Source of the DNA: Diospyros lotus
Taxonomy: Eukaryota; Streptophyta; Magnoliopsida; Ericales; Ebenaceae
Length of the DNA stretch: 64,000 bases
Assembly: GCF_014633365.1 (NCBI RefSeq)
Contig: NC_068351.1
Span: forward strand, 20,945,366-21,009,365
Reading direction: 5' to 3'
Of this stretch, positions 1 to 11,529 are shown in pieces (within the stretch, counting starts at the first letter, position 1; every line of letters begins with the position of its first letter). Below the pieces are notes generated by a model. That model saw only the letters and a list, made by a program, of their open reading frames with translations, did no database searches and was not told where the DNA came from. A program made the position numbers and the translations under genes.

Positions 1-229
1 ATAAATTAAAAATATATACTTTCTTGACCATGAATTATATTGTGGATTTTTGTGTTATTTTTATATTATGAGCATGTGGTTATGTTGTAGATTTAAAACT
101 TTTAAATTTGCATTTTTTATTAGATAGTAACTTATTTTAGTTTTAAACTCCAAGATACTATAAAAATTTAAAAATTATGATTTTATGCATTGATTTTTAT
201 GTTTTAATTAAAAATTTATAAGTTAGTGA
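1..229. other. AT-rich DNA, no gene seen
   Basis: Very AT-rich sequence without a supportable frame. It may be interior sequence of the hAT-type element that ends at 1081, whose other end lies outside the window. Confidence 0.4.
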
Positions 230-418
230 AGGAAACACCAAATGAAACAATAAAGAAGCATCAAACTGCGGAAACCGCACCGCAAATGCGGTGCGGTCTG
301 GTGCGGTTTGTGCACACCAAACCAGACCGTGTGGTCTGGTTTAATGCCAAACCGCACATGTGGTTTGGCTTATTAAATCCTTCCCAAACCGTCCAAACCG
401 CACCGTGCACACCCCTAG
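230..418. mobile_element. partial hAT-like element, GGTGCGGTTTGG family
   Basis: The segment is built from direct and inverted copies of a GGTGCGGTTTGG / CCAAACCGCACC motif and ends in GTGCACACCCCTA at 418. Its reverse complement starts TAGGGGTGTGCAC, which is typical of terminal inverted repeats of a plant non-autonomous hAT family. The opposite end is not seen, so the copy is truncated or starts before the window. No coding capacity. Confidence 0.5.
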
Positions 419-1081
419 CCAGCGCGCCTAGGGCTTTTTAGGGCTTTTTTTGCTAAATCATAAATCGAACCTGTTAGCGTGTCCCCCTCTTCACTCTCTT
501 CTCACCTCAACGTTGCTGCCTCAACGCCGCTAAGCTTCATTGGCCCGCCAGTAGCTCATCGCCGTTGCTGCGTCCAGCTCCATCCTCGCCGCCAAGCTTC
601 ATCGTCACCGCCTCTTATTTGTCGCGTCCTCCTCGTCCTCGTTGCCTTAGCGTCGTCGCCCCCGCCCTCGTCGTTGAGCTCCATCTTTGTCGACTCGTAA
701 CCTCTCTCTCTCTCTGTGGGTTGTGCGTTTGCTGCGTTTCTGGTTTCTTTTTTATGTTTTTTATTTTTTATTTTATTTCATTTTCTTTTCTATTTATATA
801 TAATTATTAGATTTATATTTAATTTTTATTATTAATTATATATATTCTATAATATTTGCAAAAAATCTGCTGTTTGCTTATAGTATATTGATGTTTTTAT
901 TATTGGTTTATGTTGCATTATTAATGCTTTTCAACTTTGATTTAATTGAAAATAACATCAAATTACATTACAAAATTTAAAAAATAAAAAAAATAGCAGT
1001 TTTCTAGGCTCCGCCTAGGCCCCCTAGGTGCTAGGCCCCAGCCTGGCGCCCGACTAGCGCCTAGCGCTTTTTAGAACACTG
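419..1081 (-). mobile_element. end fragment of a hAT element (CAGTGTTC family)
   Basis: The last 100 bases (980-1081), read on the minus strand, match the left end of the hAT element at 57395: CAGTGTTCTAAAAA, then the subterminal GTCGGGCGCCAGGCTGGGGCC block and CCTAGGCGG motifs. The element ends at 1081 directly against a Ty3/gypsy pol frame, so it inserted into that element. The 480-760 part is pyrimidine- and CG-rich, like a 5' leader or first-exon sequence, and resembles in composition the leader of the 57395 element. The other end and the matching target duplication (GAATTGCT expected) are not in the window. Confidence 0.6.
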
Positions 1082-2092
1082 GAATTGCTATTAAAATTTA
1101 AGGACTTATTTACTGAACTTGATACTCTACCCCCAACCCGAGCCTTGGACCATTCAATCCCCCTAAAGTCCAATACCAAACCCATAAACATCAGATCATA
1201 CCGTTATTCTCCTGTCCAGAAAACAGAAATTGAGAAAATGGTAAAGGAGATGCTAAAACAATCCTTCATAAGGCCCAGCCAGAGCCCTTTCGCTTCACTA
1301 GTTCTCCTTGTTAAAAAAAAGATGGATCTTGGCGTTTTTGTGTGGATTACCGGCAATTAAATACCTTAACTATCAAAGACAAGTATCCTATACCCTTGAT
1401 AGAAGACCTAATGGATGAGCTACACAATGCCAAAATTTTTTCAAAGCTGGACCTTTGTTCGGGATACCACCAAATAAGAATGAAACCTGATGATGTCCAT
1501 AAAACAGCTTTTAGAACCCATAATGAGCATTTTGAATTCTTGGTGATGCCATTTGGGCTCACCAATGCCCCGGCCACTTTTCAAGCCCTAATGAACCAAA
1601 TCTTCGAACCCTATTTAAGGAAATTCATACTGGTATTTTTTGATGATATTCTTGTCTATAGCCCAAATCTGAACCAGCATCTACAACACCTCAAAACCAC
1701 CCTAGAAGTCCTTAGATCTAACCAGTTCTTCATCAAAAGGTCTAAGTGTTCATTTGGGCAAGATCAGGTCGAGTATTTGGGCCATTTGATATCACAAGAA
1801 GGAGTTAGGACTGATCCCAAAAAGGTGGAAGCCATGCTAGCTTGGTCACGACCCACAACAGTGAGGGCTCTACGGGGGTTCCTTAGCCTTACCGGTTACT
1901 GCCACCGGTTTGTTAGAGGATATGGAGTGGTGAGTAAACCTCTGACCAACCTGCTTAAGAAAGGCTCTTTCAGTTGGGGAAAAGAGGCTAAGGAAGCCTT
2001 CGAGAATCTGAAGATAGAGATGAGCAAGGTACTTGTTTTGGGACTGCCCGACTTTGCTAAACCTTTCATGTTGGAGACGGATGCCTGCGCGC

Positions 2093-2108
2093 GGGGGGGG
2101 GGGGGGGG
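2093..2108 (+). repeat. poly-G run of 16 inside RNase H
   Basis: A pure G tract within the pol frame. Related elements read from DACxxG straight into IGAVL, so the run looks like an expansion of a short G tract. Confidence 0.9.
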
Positions 2109-2653
2109 CATTGGGGCTGTGTTGTCACAAGAAGGAAGACCCTTGGCATTTCTAAGCCAAGCATTAAGCCCAAGGCATTTGGGATTAAGCATCTATGAAA
2201 AGGAATTCTTGGCGGTGGAAAAGTGGCGGCATTACCTAGAGAATGAGAAGTTTATAATCAAGACAGATCATGAAAGCTTAAAGCATTTGTTGCAGCAAAA
2301 ATTGCAAACACAACTGTAGAGAAAGGGGATGGCAAAATTGATGGGGTTGGACTACATAATTCATTATAGGAATGGCAAGGAGAATGTGGTTGCGGATGCC
2401 CTTTCAAGGTGCCAAGAAGAAGGAAGCCTCGGTGCAATCACTACCGTAGTACCAGCATGGTATCAAGAAGTTGTCAATAGCTATGAAGTAGATGAACAGG
2501 TGAAGGGAATACTGGAAAAGCTAGCATTGGGAATTACGGAGGTTGAAGGTTATGCTTTACAGGAAGGGTTGATCAGATTTAATGGCAAGATTGTTATTGG
2601 TGATAAGGGAAATCTCAAGAAGAAGATCATGCAGTCCTTGCATGAATCCCCTT

Positions 2654-2666
2654 GGGGGGGGGGGGG
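2654..2666 (+). repeat. poly-G run of 13 at a pol frameshift
   Basis: The pol reading changes frame exactly across this tract, between the RNase H tail and the integrase. Confidence 0.9.
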
Positions 2667-3910
2667 ATTTAGGAGTTCAAAATACTTACCTTAGGGTAAA
2701 ACAGTTGTTCCAATGGCCCAAATTAAAAACTGATGTTAAGAAGTTCGTCCTGGCCTGCGACACCTTCAAGAGATGTAAGCATGAAAATGTATCCTACCCC
2801 GATCTTCTTCAACCCCTGCCTATTCTGGACCAAGCTTGGACTAGTGTCTCTATGGATTTTATAGAGGGGTTGCCTAAATCTGAAGGGAAGGATAGTGTGC
2901 TGGTGGTAGTAGATAGGCTGACAAAATTTGCCCATTTCATAGGGCTGTCTCACCCTTTTACAGCGCAGGAGGTAGCAAGGACCTTTTTGGACAGTGTAGT
3001 GGCGCTGCATGGAGTTCCAAGTACTATCATTTCAGATAGGGATAAGATCTTCACAAGTGAGTTCTGGCAAGGATTGATGAAGTCTATGGGGGCCAAATTT
3101 AATATGTCGACAACATATCATCCGCAATCGGACGGTCAGATAGAGAGAGTCAATCAAAGCTTGGAAACCTACCTGCGGTGTATGTGCATTCTACTACCCA
3201 AGAGTTGGCATCGGTGGTTAGCATTGGCCCAATGGTGGTATAACTCTAATTACCACACAGCCCTGAAAATGTCTCCTTTCGAGGCCAACTATGGGTACAA
3301 ACCTCCCATTCTACCCGCCTTACAAGGGCAGGCTACTGCGACCGCTGTGGAAGAATACATGCAGCAAAGAAGGATGGTTTTGCAGCAACTTAAGCAGGAA
3401 TTAGCTTCAGCCCAAAATAGGATGAAGCAGTATGCGGACAAGAAGAGAAGTGAGAGGGAATTCGAAGTGGGAGAGAAGGTGTATCTCCGGTTGAAGTTTC
3501 CTCATCTAAAGGCCCTTAACCAAGGACCGGTGTCCAAACTGAGCCCCAAATACTTTGGTCCCTACCCCATCATGGCTCAGGTCGGAAAAGTGGCCTACCG
3601 ACTACAACTTCCCCAGGGAACCCACATTCACCCAGTCTTCCACGTCTCCTTATTGAAGAAATCAGCTGGGGCTGAGCTAGTGAATACCGCACTGCCCACC
3701 AATCCAAAGGAGAAGGAGATTTTGAAGACGCCTAAGGCCGTTCTAGACAAAAGAGTTATCTACCGCCAGGGGGTACCCCTCATCCAGGTGTTGGTGAAGT
3801 GGCAACACGGAGAACAGGAAAGCAACACGTGGGAGTACCTACCAAGTCTTCTCCAGCAGTTTCCTGTGGCTGCTAGCCTACTTAGCATTTCTTAAGGACA
3901 GGAAATGATT

Positions 3911-3925
3911 TAAGGGGGAGGGAAT
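3911..3925 (+). promoter_or_regulatory. polypurine tract of the gypsy element
   Basis: The TAAGGGGGAGGGAAT purine stretch directly precedes the 3' LTR, where plus-strand DNA synthesis is primed in this class. Confidence 0.75.
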
Positions 3926-4335
3926 TGTCACACACGGGCGATATTCTTCCTGATTTTCTTTCATTTGCACTCTGTTATTGCTTGCTTTAGATTCTGTTAC
4001 TGCTATTGTTTTAATTTCCAGTTGTATTGGTTTGTTAGAGAGAATATTCCAAAAGTAGCCCACGTGTAAGGGCTTGAATAGGACAAAATGGTTGTTATAA
4101 CCGTTTAGGGAAGGAATCCTCTGGGCTACGTCCATATGCAGGGGCCTATATATCCTTCTCAGACCCTTGGGTCCGTTAACAAAGAATATCAATAGAATTT
4201 GGATTTCTCTCTTTCTATCTATACTCTTCTGTTCTTCCTTGCTATTTCTTCCTTTCTTTCTCTCTACCCCGCTCACTACTACTATCGCTGATTAGCTCTA
4301 AATCAGCTAGCCAACCCAAGTCACCAACTGTGACA
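3926..4335 (+). repeat. 3' LTR, first gypsy element
   Basis: Starts TGTCACACAC and ends CAACTGTGACA, giving the TG..CA boundary with TGTCA/TGACA inverted ends. It lies immediately after the polypurine tract. A TATA-like CTATATATCC sits in the middle. The partner 5' LTR is outside the window. Confidence 0.85.
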
Positions 4336-4596
4336 TTCTTCTATGAAAAAAAAAGAGAAAAGAATTCAAAGGCTAATTGGAATTACAGCAATTCTTTCTT
4401 AGCTAATTAAGTTTATAATTCAAATGACTTTTGCTTTTTTGGAGGGGGGTGTGGGATGGGGAATTAGTTGATTTTAGGAAATCTCGAGGGCTAATTTTGG
4501 AAATGCAGCAAGTTAGGAAGTCTTTTTCCTTGTAAATCCGTCAGAGCTGTAGTTCTAAAATCTAGGAGGCTGGAATATAATTATACATGTAATTAG

Positions 4597-4623
4597 ATAT
4601 GAGGGTGAGCCTTACCCTCATAT
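4597..4623. repeat. 10-bp stem inverted repeat
   Basis: ATATGAGGGT pairs with ACCCTCATAT across a 7-base spacer. It could be part of an old MITE; no other role is evident. Confidence 0.5.
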
Positions 4624-4670
4624 AGTCTGATATTTGTATAACACATAATTAGATTTTGGGAGAGTGGGTT

Positions 4671-4691
4671 GGGGGGGGGGGGGGGGGGGGG
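4671..4691 (+). repeat. poly-G run of 21
   Basis: Uninterrupted G tract in non-coding DNA just downstream of the first gypsy LTR. Confidence 0.9.
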
Positions 4692-4865
4692 AGCATATAA
4701 AAGATAGAATTGACTTAATTTTTACTCTTCAACTTTTTGGGTTATCATTTTTTTGTTAGACAAATGAAAACAAAACTTGTCATTTGATAACATTGTTGGA
4801 ACCCTAAAAACAAAAATTGAAAATATTGTTTGTGATTCTGTTTACAACAAATAGTCAAATACATG

Positions 4866-4950
4866 TCAAGCCTTAATCCCATTGTGTTGGTCCAGTTACA
4901 TAAATTCTAGCCCGTGAATCATTTCTATATGTGGCTTTATCTCTTTTGGT
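4866..4950 (-). mobile_element. RTE LINE 3'-end fragment
   Basis: AAGCCTTAATCCCATT..GTTGGTC...AAATTCTAG is the reverse complement of the 3' tail seen at the end of the RTE copy at 27920-27970. Only the 3' end remains, as expected of 5'-truncated LINE insertions. Confidence 0.5.
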
Positions 4951-5227
4951 TGTTTTGTTTGCATTAATAAATTTATTTATGTCATATAATAATTAATTAT
5001 ACGTCAATTGACCTAATATTTTTAATAAAAATAATTTCAAATGTAATTATATGTTAATTTTGGAAAAATGGTTCAAAGTAAATCATTAGTTTTGGAAAAA
5101 AATAAATTAACTACAATCAATATGATTTTTTCCCAAATATGGAAACTTGAATTATCCTTAGAAATTTATAATGCATACCATTTGTAGACAATTTAACAAA
5201 AACTTAAAAATTAAGACATTTAAACAG

Positions 5228-5480
5228 TAACAATAACATAGCAAGCCATAGTTTCACTAGGTGGGGTTGGTTATATGAATTCTAGTTACACAATCATTTC
5301 TAGGCCATATCTTCTATGAGGCCCTAATAACTTACTATACAAGAGTTTCCCATGAAGTTTTTCTTTCTCTTCCTCTACCTCTTTCATGAAATACCTGTTC
5401 CCGTTCCATTTGTTGTCCCCACTGGTCTCTATTGGTGTTACTAGCAATATTATTATAAAGTTAAGCATTGTACAACTATG
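5228..5480 (-). mobile_element. RTE LINE 3'-end fragment
   Basis: AACAATAACATAGCAAGCC followed by TTTCACTAGGTGGGGTTGGTTATATGAATTC is the same RTE 3' tail on the minus strand. The similarity continues through the CCATATC..TTTCCC..TTCCTCTA region seen also at 28500-28620. No frame survives. Confidence 0.6.
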
Positions 5481-5547
5481 AATTGATCTAAAACAAGTTA
5501 TACTTATATGTTTTATACAATTTAATTTGATTAACCTACTTAGAAAA

Positions 5548-5706
5548 TATGAGGGTGAGCCTCGGTAAAGCTGCTTCTTTATGATTGGAAGGTTATGGGT
5601 TCAACTAGTTGGAACCACTTCTATGTAAAGCAAGGTAATGCTGTCTACAAAAATGACACTCCTTTGACCTAGCAAAGCAGGGAGCCTCTTGCAATGCCCC
5701 TTTAAT
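5548..5706 (+). mobile_element. tRNA-derived SINE-like copy (Au-SINE type)
   Basis: A tRNA-like head (GAGCCTCGGTAAAGCTG and a B-box-like GGTTATGGGTTCAACTAG) is followed by AAGGTAATGCTGTCTACA and a CAGGGAGCCTCTTGCAATGCCCC tail. That order resembles the plant Au-SINE consensus as I recall it. The copy is divergent and no target duplication was resolved. Confidence 0.5.
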
Positions 5707-6539
5707 CTGCTTCATAAATATGAAAACAAAAAGTCCAAAAAACAAAATGATTACTGTTAAATAAGCATGATATTACACCAATAACATGTAAATGGCATTA
5801 AGCTGCGAAATTTCTTCACTTGTTTAGTGGATGCTAAGTGATATTCATCAACTCATATAAACTTTTCTGTATGATCACTCCCATGAGGGAATCAATCAAT
5901 AAAAAGGTTATAGTTATCTTTTATTTGAGTAACATTAAGTTGGAGATAGTGGTTTCTTCAACCTTAACACATCTTTCCATTCAGCTGACAGCAACACTAG
6001 GAAAAAATACCAATTCTTAAGAAGGGGAGAGTAGAGACTAGAGAGATGGAGAGAAAGGAGGAGGAGAAGAATAGAAAGTTCAAATCATGTAAATCATCAC
6101 TTACCTAGAAGTTGAACTAAAGATTGCTGGAGTAGATCGGCATCTCAAAAGTAGAAGGAAAATAACAACTCTTGAAGGGGACTCAAAGTAGAAAAGGAGT
6201 GGGGAAAAAGCAACAAGAGAAAAAATCAACACTTGAAAAAATTGAAGGGAAAAGAGACAACAAAATAAAAGAAAAAGAAAAGAAAAGAAAATCAAAATTT
6301 GCCCTAGATTGGGCTGACCAGAGGGTGAGCTTTGTGGATCCGAGCTTGGAAAAGGAGAGAGATCTTAGGTGACTAAGAAGGTTTGAGGTTGGAGAGCCAA
6401 AAAAAGAAAAGGGCATGCTTTGGGGAAGCATGAAAGAATATAATTCATGTTGGGGAGAGGGAGGGCCAATTAGGGGAAGAAGAGGTAGAACAAGCAAGAG
6501 TGGGTTAGAGGGAGAAGAACAGAGCTCATGCTAGGGAAG
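5707..6539. other. non-coding DNA, purine-rich at its right end
   Basis: No frame with recognisable protein similarity. From about 6025 the plus strand is strongly purine-rich (GGAGAGAAAGGAGGAGGAG and similar), which creates spurious open frames on both strands. The young gypsy element interrupts it at 6545. Confidence 0.5.
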
Positions 6540-6544
6540 AGGAA

Positions 6545-6964
6545 TGATGCGGTCACCAATCAAGACCCGGCCCAAAGCTGACTCTCGACCACGCCGGAAC
6601 AATATTTTAATACTTCTTAAGTTTTTAGAATTCTACTTGATTTAGGATTCAATTTCATATTTCTACTTGATTTAGGATTCTACTTCATGTTGGATTAAGA
6701 TTTATTTCTATTAGGATTCTAGTTGGATTTTGTTTTCCAAATATTAGATGGATTTGGATTAGCCAAATACTATAAATATGCCTAGGATCTAGAGTTTGTA
6801 ATCAAGTTTTTCTTAATCAAATTTCAGCAACCTATTTAGGTTTTTTTAGCAAAACAGTCTTGTTTTTGCGTCTTCTTGAAAGCCAAGCTTCGGCCATTGA
6901 AGTTTGCTCTTTCAAGGGTTTATTTTGGTGTGTTTTCTTCACACTCGCGCTACACACTGCGTCA
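6545..6964 (+). repeat. 5' LTR of the young gypsy element
   Basis: 420 bp from TGATGCGG to CTGCGTCA, preceded by AGGAA. A TATA box (TATAAAT) lies at 6771-6777, so transcription probably starts in the 6800-6820 region. Confidence 0.96.
6771..6777 (+). promoter_or_regulatory. TATA box in 5' LTR
   Basis: TATAAAT in the context CCAAATACTATAAATATGCC. The identical site is at 11719-11725 in the 3' LTR. Confidence 0.6.
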
Positions 6965-6966
6965 GG

Positions 6967-6978
6967 TGGTATCAGAGC
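6967..6978 (+). promoter_or_regulatory. primer-binding site, initiator Met tRNA type
   Basis: TGGTATCAGAGC, two bases after the 5' LTR. It is complementary to the 3' end of plant initiator methionine tRNA, the usual primer for this class. Confidence 0.9.
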
Positions 6979-6996
6979 GGTTAATCAACCAATCAG

Positions 6997-9900
6997 ATGG
7001 CCAATCTTGAAGGTAACGGTAGCAACCAACCTCGTGACGGTGATCAGGGGTTGTCCGCAGTTTGGAGAGCAATTGAAGAACAGCGGGAAGTAACTCGTAC
7101 TATCCAGCAGCGATTGGAGCAACATAGCAACCAATTGGGCACCTTACTACGAGTTGATGATGACAGGAACCTGAATAATGGGGTGAATCAAGCCGGAGCG
7201 GGAAGACCACCTATTAATCATGTCCTTGTTAATCCTAGAAGACCAGTGATTGAAGATAGCGATGAAGAGGATGATTTTGGTCGAGCAATAGCTAACCCTG
7301 GTGGTAGAGGGGTTAGGAGGAATGCGCATCAGCACAACCACTGGAGCAACGATGAGTATAAACTAAAAGTTGATATTCCCACCTTTAGTGGAGATCTTGA
7401 TATTGAGGGGTTCCTGGATTGGATCACTGAGGTTGACCGTTTTTTCGAATACATGGAGATCCCAGATGAACGACAAGTAAAGTTAGTGGCTTACAGGTTG
7501 AAGGGCGGTGCATCTATTTGGTGGGAGCGATTAAGAGAAACGAGATTGAGGGAAGGCCGACAGCCAGTTCAGACATGGAGACGAATGAAGCAACTGTTAA
7601 GAGGTAGGTTTTTGCCCCCTGACTATGAACAATATATGTTTGAAGCTTATCAAAGATATGCACAGGGAATGAAGAGTGTGAATGAATATACCTCTGAGTT
7701 TTTACGATTAGCAGAGAGAAACCAATTGTCAGAAAGTGACAATCAACAAGCAGCTCGTTACTTGAATGGATTGAAGCTTGCTATTCGTGATAAAATTGGA
7801 GTTCAGATGGTTTTAAGTGTGCAAGAAGCAAGGAACTTAGCTTTAAAAGCTGAGTTAATGTTGAGTGAGAGATCTCGTAATGACACCTATCGTCGGTATA
7901 ATGGGAATGAAAATAAACAACCAGCTTTTGATAAAGGTAAGTCGGTTCAAGGAGCGCAACCCTCCAATCCACCCCATACAGTCAACCCTAATAAGGCTAC
8001 AGCGGGGGGAAACATTCGAGGTACTACTTCTAATCTTCCAAAATCCCCTAATCCTTATGTAAAGCCTATTCTTTTAAAATGTTTCAAGTGCAATGAGGTT
8101 GGGCATCGATCTAGTGATTGTCCAAGGAGGAAAACAGTTAACATTGTTGAAAAGGAAGAGGAAGATGTTGCTGAAGAGGAAGTATATTGCGGGCCTGATG
8201 GGGAGGATGATGAAGAAGATTATGGACATGGGCAATATACCTGTGTAGTGAGGAAGTTAATGCTATCTCAAAAGAATGAAGATACTACTCAACGGCATAA
8301 ACTTTTTCGCACGAGGTGTACGGTGAAAGGAAAAATCTTTGAGTTGATTATTGATAGTGGAAGTCAGGAGAACATCATAGGAAGAGACGTGGTGGCAAAG
8401 ATGCAGTTAACTCCTGAAAAACATCCAAGCCCTTACATGATTGGATGGATCAAAGAAGTTGGTGGCATACATGTGAATGAACGTTGCAGGGTGCCTTTCT
8501 CTATCGGTAAGTACTCCGACGAAGTCTATTGTGATATTGTTGATATGGATGCTTGCCATATTTTATTTGGGAGGCCTTGGCAATTTGATGTGGATGCTAA
8601 GCACTCGGGTAGGAAGAACACATATCAGCTTGAGAAAGAAGGTGTGCGTTATACTTTGTTACCCATAGTGGAAAAGAATCAAACCAAAGCTTCTAAAGTG
8701 GAGGGGCGAAATTTTCTTACCATTACACATAAACACACAGAGTTTGTGAGGGAGTGTAAGGATACTCGAGAGGTTCACTTATTGGTTATCAAGGGAGAGA
8801 GTGTGAGTGAGCTACTGAAGGTAAATCAAATTCTAGTGGAGGTGCAGGGATTGTTGGAGGAATTTCATGATGTGGTTCCTGAGGAGTTGCCTAATGAGCT
8901 ACCTCCTATGAGAGATATTCAACACCACATTGACTTGGTTCCTGGTGCTAGCTTGCCTAACCTACCACACTACAGGATGAGTCCTAGGGAGAATGAGATT
9001 TTGAGTGAGCAGGTAGAGGAATTATTGAGAAAAGGGCACATTCAGACTAACATGAGTCCATGTGCAGTGCCAGCATTATTGACACCAAAGAAAGATGGGA
9101 GTTGGAGGATGTGTGTTGACAGTAGAGCCATCAACAAAATTACTATTGGGTACAAATTTCCAATTCCTAGGCTCGACGACATGCTTGATCAACTTGATGG
9201 GGCTGTGATTTTTTCCAAAATTGACCTTAGAAGTGGTTATCATCAAATTAGAATTCGATCTGGAGATGAGTGGAAGACAGCTTTCAAGACAAGAGATGGG
9301 TTGTTTGAGTGGTTAGTCATGCCCTTTGGACTAACCAATGCACCAAGCACTTTCATGAGACTAATGAACCAAGTATTACGCCCTTTCATTGGTAAATTCG
9401 TTGTGGTGTATTTTGATGATATTTTGATATACAGTAAGTCTATTAATGAGCATGAGGGGCATATTCGAGAGGTGTTGAGTGTGTTGAGGGAAAACAAACT
9501 TTATGCTAATTTGAAGAAGTGTACTTTTATGAGTGAGAGCTTGTTGTTCTTGGGCTTTGTTATAAGTAAAGAGGGCGTAAAGGTAGATGAGGAAAAAGTG
9601 CGAGCTATTAGAGAGTGGCCAACTCCTAAAAATGTCAGTGATGTGCGAAGTTTCCATGGGTTAGCAACTTTCTATAGGCGGTTTATCAAACACTTTAGTA
9701 GTATTATGGCTCCAATTACTGAGTGTTTAAAGAAAGGAAAGTTCCATTGGGGTGAAGAACAAGAGCAAAGTTTCACCTTGATAAAAGATAAATTATGTAC
9801 CGCTCCTGTCTTAGCTTTGCCAAGCTTTGACAAATTGTTTGAGGTTGAGTGTGATGCGAGTGGAGTGGGTATAGGTGCTGTGTTGTCCCAAGAGAAGAGA

Positions 9901-11529
9901 CCAATTGCATTTTTCAGTGAGAAGTTGTGTGAAGCCAGAAGAAAGTGGTCTACTTATGATAAGGAGTTTTATGCAGTAGTGAGGGCTCTTAAGATATGGG
10001 AACATTACTTGATTGCCAAAGAATTTGTTCTTTACACGGATCACCAAGCTCTTAAGTACTTGAGTAGCCAAAGGCAATTGAGGAGTGATATGCATGCTAG
10101 ATGGTCTGCTTTTATTGATAAATTTCCATATAAAATTGTACATAAGTCGGGACAACATAATCGAGTGGCAGACGCTTTGAGTAGGCGTGTGGATTTGATC
10201 AAGACCCTTAGTGTTGAGATTGTTGGGTTTGAGTGCTTGAAAGAATTATATGCGACAGACGAAGATTTCAAACATGTGTGGGAACAATGCATGTCTCAGC
10301 AACCATCAGGAGATTTTTATGTGCATGATGGGTTTCTCATGAAGGGAAATCAGTTGTGCATCCCTTGCACATCTCTTCGTGAGAAAATTATTCGGGATTT
10401 GCATGGTGGTGGCTTAGCAGGGCATCTTGGCAGAGACAAGACTATTGAAGCTGTTATGGGAAGGTATTATTGGCCAAGAGCAAGGAGAGATGTTTCTATT
10501 ATTGTGGCGAGGTGTTATATATGTCAAACAGTTAAGGGGCACTCTTCTAACGCCGGTCTTTACATGCCATTGCCTGTTCCCAATGCTATTTGGGAAGATT
10601 TGTCTATGGACTTCGTGTTGGGTCTACCGCGAACCCAACGAGGTATGGATTCTGTTTTTGTAGTGGTTGACAGGTTTTCCAAGATGGCGCACTTTCTCCC
10701 ATGCAAGAAGACGGCAGATGCAGTAGCTACAGCCAAACTGTTTTTCAAGGAGATTGTTAGACTACATGGAGTCCCTAAAACTATTACTTCGGATCGTGAT
10801 ACAAGGTTTTTGAGTCACTTCTGGATTACCTTGTGGAGAATGTTCGATTCATCTTTGAATTTCAGTAGCACAGCACATCCCCAGACTGATGGCCAAACAG
10901 AGGTGGTGAATCGTACCTTAGGAAATCTGATTCGCAGTGTTTGCAAAGACAAGCCAAGACAATGGGACCTAGTCATAGCTCAAGCAGAATTTGCCTACAA
11001 CAATGCCGTACATAGCTCAACAGGAAGATCACCATTCTCTATCGTATACATGAAAGTTCCTAATCATGCATTGGATTTGGTAAAATTGCCAAAGGTACCA
11101 GGTTTCAGTGTTGCAGCCAGTGACTTAGCCGAACACGTTCAAGCAGTTCAAGAAGATGTCAGGCAAAAGTTGCACGAGGCGAATAAGAAATACAAGGCAG
11201 CAGCTGACAAGCATAGGAAGCACAAGGTATTTGCGGTTGGAGATGAAGTCATGATATTCTTGAAAAAGGAACGGATTCCTACAGGACAACAGAACAAGCT
11301 CAAGCCAAAGAAGTATGGTCCTTACAAGATTACAAAGAAGATCAATGATAATGCTTATGTTGTGGATTTGCCAAATCATATGGGTATTTCCAAAACATTC
11401 AATGTTGCTGATCTTTCTTTGTATTTGCCGGACGTTGAGTTGTCATACCCAGATCATAATTCGAGGACGAATTCTTCTCAAGTGGAGGTGAATGATGCGG
11501 TCACCAATCAAGACCCGGCCCAAAGCTGA
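6997..11529 (+). CDS. intact gag-pol polyprotein of the young Ty3/gypsy element
   Basis: A 1510-residue open frame with no stop or frameshift. Order: a Gag capsid-like region (about 120-240, with WW.RL and [15 protein letters not shown]); one CCHC zinc knuckle [14 protein letters not shown] (about 361-374); an aspartic protease [10 protein letters not shown] (about 449); RT with [12 protein letters not shown] and catalytic YFDD (about 804-808); RNase H with [13 protein letters not shown] (about 952); the integrase HHCC finger (about 1140-1180); and the DDE core with MDFVLG, SDRD and [10 protein letters not shown] (about 1203, 1266, 1302). The tail NAYVVDLP...NVADL followed by NSRTNSSQ resembles the CRM/chromovirus-type integrase C-terminus, and a classical chromodomain is not evident. 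The ATG at 6997 is 19 bp after the primer-binding site. The last 11 codons and the stop lie inside the 3' LTR. Confidence 0.97.
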   Translation: MANLEGNGSNQPRDGDQGLSAVWRAIEEQREVTRTIQQRLEQHSNQLGTLLRVDDDRNLNNGVNQAGAGRPPINHVLVNPRRPVIEDSDEEDDFGRAIANPGGRGVRRNAHQHNHWSNDEYKLKVDIPTFSGDLDIEGFLDWITEVDRFFEYMEIPDERQVKLVAYRLKGGASIWWERLRETRLREGRQPVQTWRRMKQLLRGRFLPPDYEQYMFEAYQRYAQGMKSVNEYTSEFLRLAERNQLSESDNQQAARYLNGLKLAIRDKIGVQMVLSVQEARNLALKAELMLSERSRNDTYRRYNGNENKQPAFDKGKSVQGAQPSNPPHTVNPNKATAGGNIRGTTSNLPKSPNPYVKPILLKCFKCNEVGHRSSDCPRRKTVNIVEKEEEDVAEEEVYCGPDGEDDEEDYGHGQYTCVVRKLMLSQKNEDTTQRHKLFRTRCTVKGKIFELIIDSGSQENIIGRDVVAKMQLTPEKHPSPYMIGWIKEVGGIHVNERCRVPFSIGKYSDEVYCDIVDMDACHILFGRPWQFDVDAKHSGRKNTYQLEKEGVRYTLLPIVEKNQTKASKVEGRNFLTITHKHTEFVRECKDTREVHLLVIKGESVSELLKVNQILVEVQGLLEEFHDVVPEELPNELPPMRDIQHHIDLVPGASLPNLPHYRMSPRENEILSEQVEELLRKGHIQTNMSPCAVPALLTPKKDGSWRMCVDSRAINKITIGYKFPIPRLDDMLDQLDGAVIFSKIDLRSGYHQIRIRSGDEWKTAFKTRDGLFEWLVMPFGLTNAPSTFMRLMNQVLRPFIGKFVVVYFDDILIYSKSINEHEGHIREVLSVLRENKLYANLKKCTFMSESLLFLGFVISKEGVKVDEEKVRAIREWPTPKNVSDVRSFHGLATFYRRFIKHFSSIMAPITECLKKGKFHWGEEQEQSFTLIKDKLCTAPVLALPSFDKLFEVECDASGVGIGAVLSQEKRPIAFFSEKLCEARRKWSTYDKEFYAVVRALKIWEHYLIAKEFVLYTDHQALKYLSSQRQLRSDMHARWSAFIDKFPYKIVHKSGQHNRVADALSRRVDLIKTLSVEIVGFECLKELYATDEDFKHVWEQCMSQQPSGDFYVHDGFLMKGNQLCIPCTSLREKIIRDLHGGGLAGHLGRDKTIEAVMGRYYWPRARRDVSIIVARCYICQTVKGHSSNAGLYMPLPVPNAIWEDLSMDFVLGLPRTQRGMDSVFVVVDRFSKMAHFLPCKKTADAVATAKLFFKEIVRLHGVPKTITSDRDTRFLSHFWITLWRMFDSSLNFSSTAHPQTDGQTEVVNRTLGNLIRSVCKDKPRQWDLVIAQAEFAYNNAVHSSTGRSPFSIVYMKVPNHALDLVKLPKVPGFSVAASDLAEHVQAVQEDVRQKLHEANKKYKAAADKHRKHKVFAVGDEVMIFLKKERIPTGQQNKLKPKKYGPYKITKKINDNAYVVDLPNHMGISKTFNVADLSLYLPDVELSYPDHNSRTNSSQVEVNDAVTNQDPAQS
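11481..11492 (+). promoter_or_regulatory. polypurine tract inside the coding frame
   Basis: AGTGGAGGTGAA abuts the 3' LTR and is translated as part of gag-pol. Confidence 0.7.

Larger units (their letters stand above)
1085..3895 (+). pseudogene. gypsy pol pseudogene (RT, RNase H, integrase, chromodomain)
   Basis: The reading runs through four frames or pieces: 1085-1360, 1342-2319, 2329-2694 and 2582-3895. RT is recognisable by [12 protein letters not shown] and the catalytic FFDD at 1636-1647. RNase H has ETDAC before a 16-G run (2093-2108) that adds glycine codons. Integrase shows the three acidic positions (MDF.EG, SDRDK, QIERVN), but one cysteine of the HHCC finger is replaced (CDTF). 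A chromodomain lies at about 3735-3870 (VLVKWQHGE..NTWEYL). Damage: a frameshift at the A-run near 1312-1320, an in-frame TAG at 2317-2319, and a frameshift at the 13-G run 2654-2666. It cannot make a full Pol protein as it stands. Confidence 0.88.
1085..4335 (+). mobile_element. decayed chromodomain Ty3/gypsy retrotransposon, 3' part
   Basis: Contains reverse transcriptase, RNase H, integrase and a C-terminal chromodomain, followed by a polypurine tract and a 410-bp 3' LTR. The 5' LTR, gag and protease lie outside the window, beyond the hAT element that sits at the left break. The chromodomain and the RT motifs place it in the chromovirus branch; a Reina-type assignment is possible but not proven. 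Confidence 0.85.

Noticed and set aside
479..810. Overlapping Ser/Arg/Leu-rich frames
   Set aside because: Products of a CG/pyrimidine-rich leader within a hAT fragment; no domain, and several phases are open at once.
6101..6497. Opposing frames rich in Lys/Glu or Phe/Ser
   Set aside because: Caused by the purine-rich tract; no recognisable protein and no splice context.
6967..6978. tRNA-like match
   Set aside because: It is only the 12-base primer-binding site of a retrotransposon, not a tRNA gene; the same holds at 19139, 24325, 29161 and 47965.
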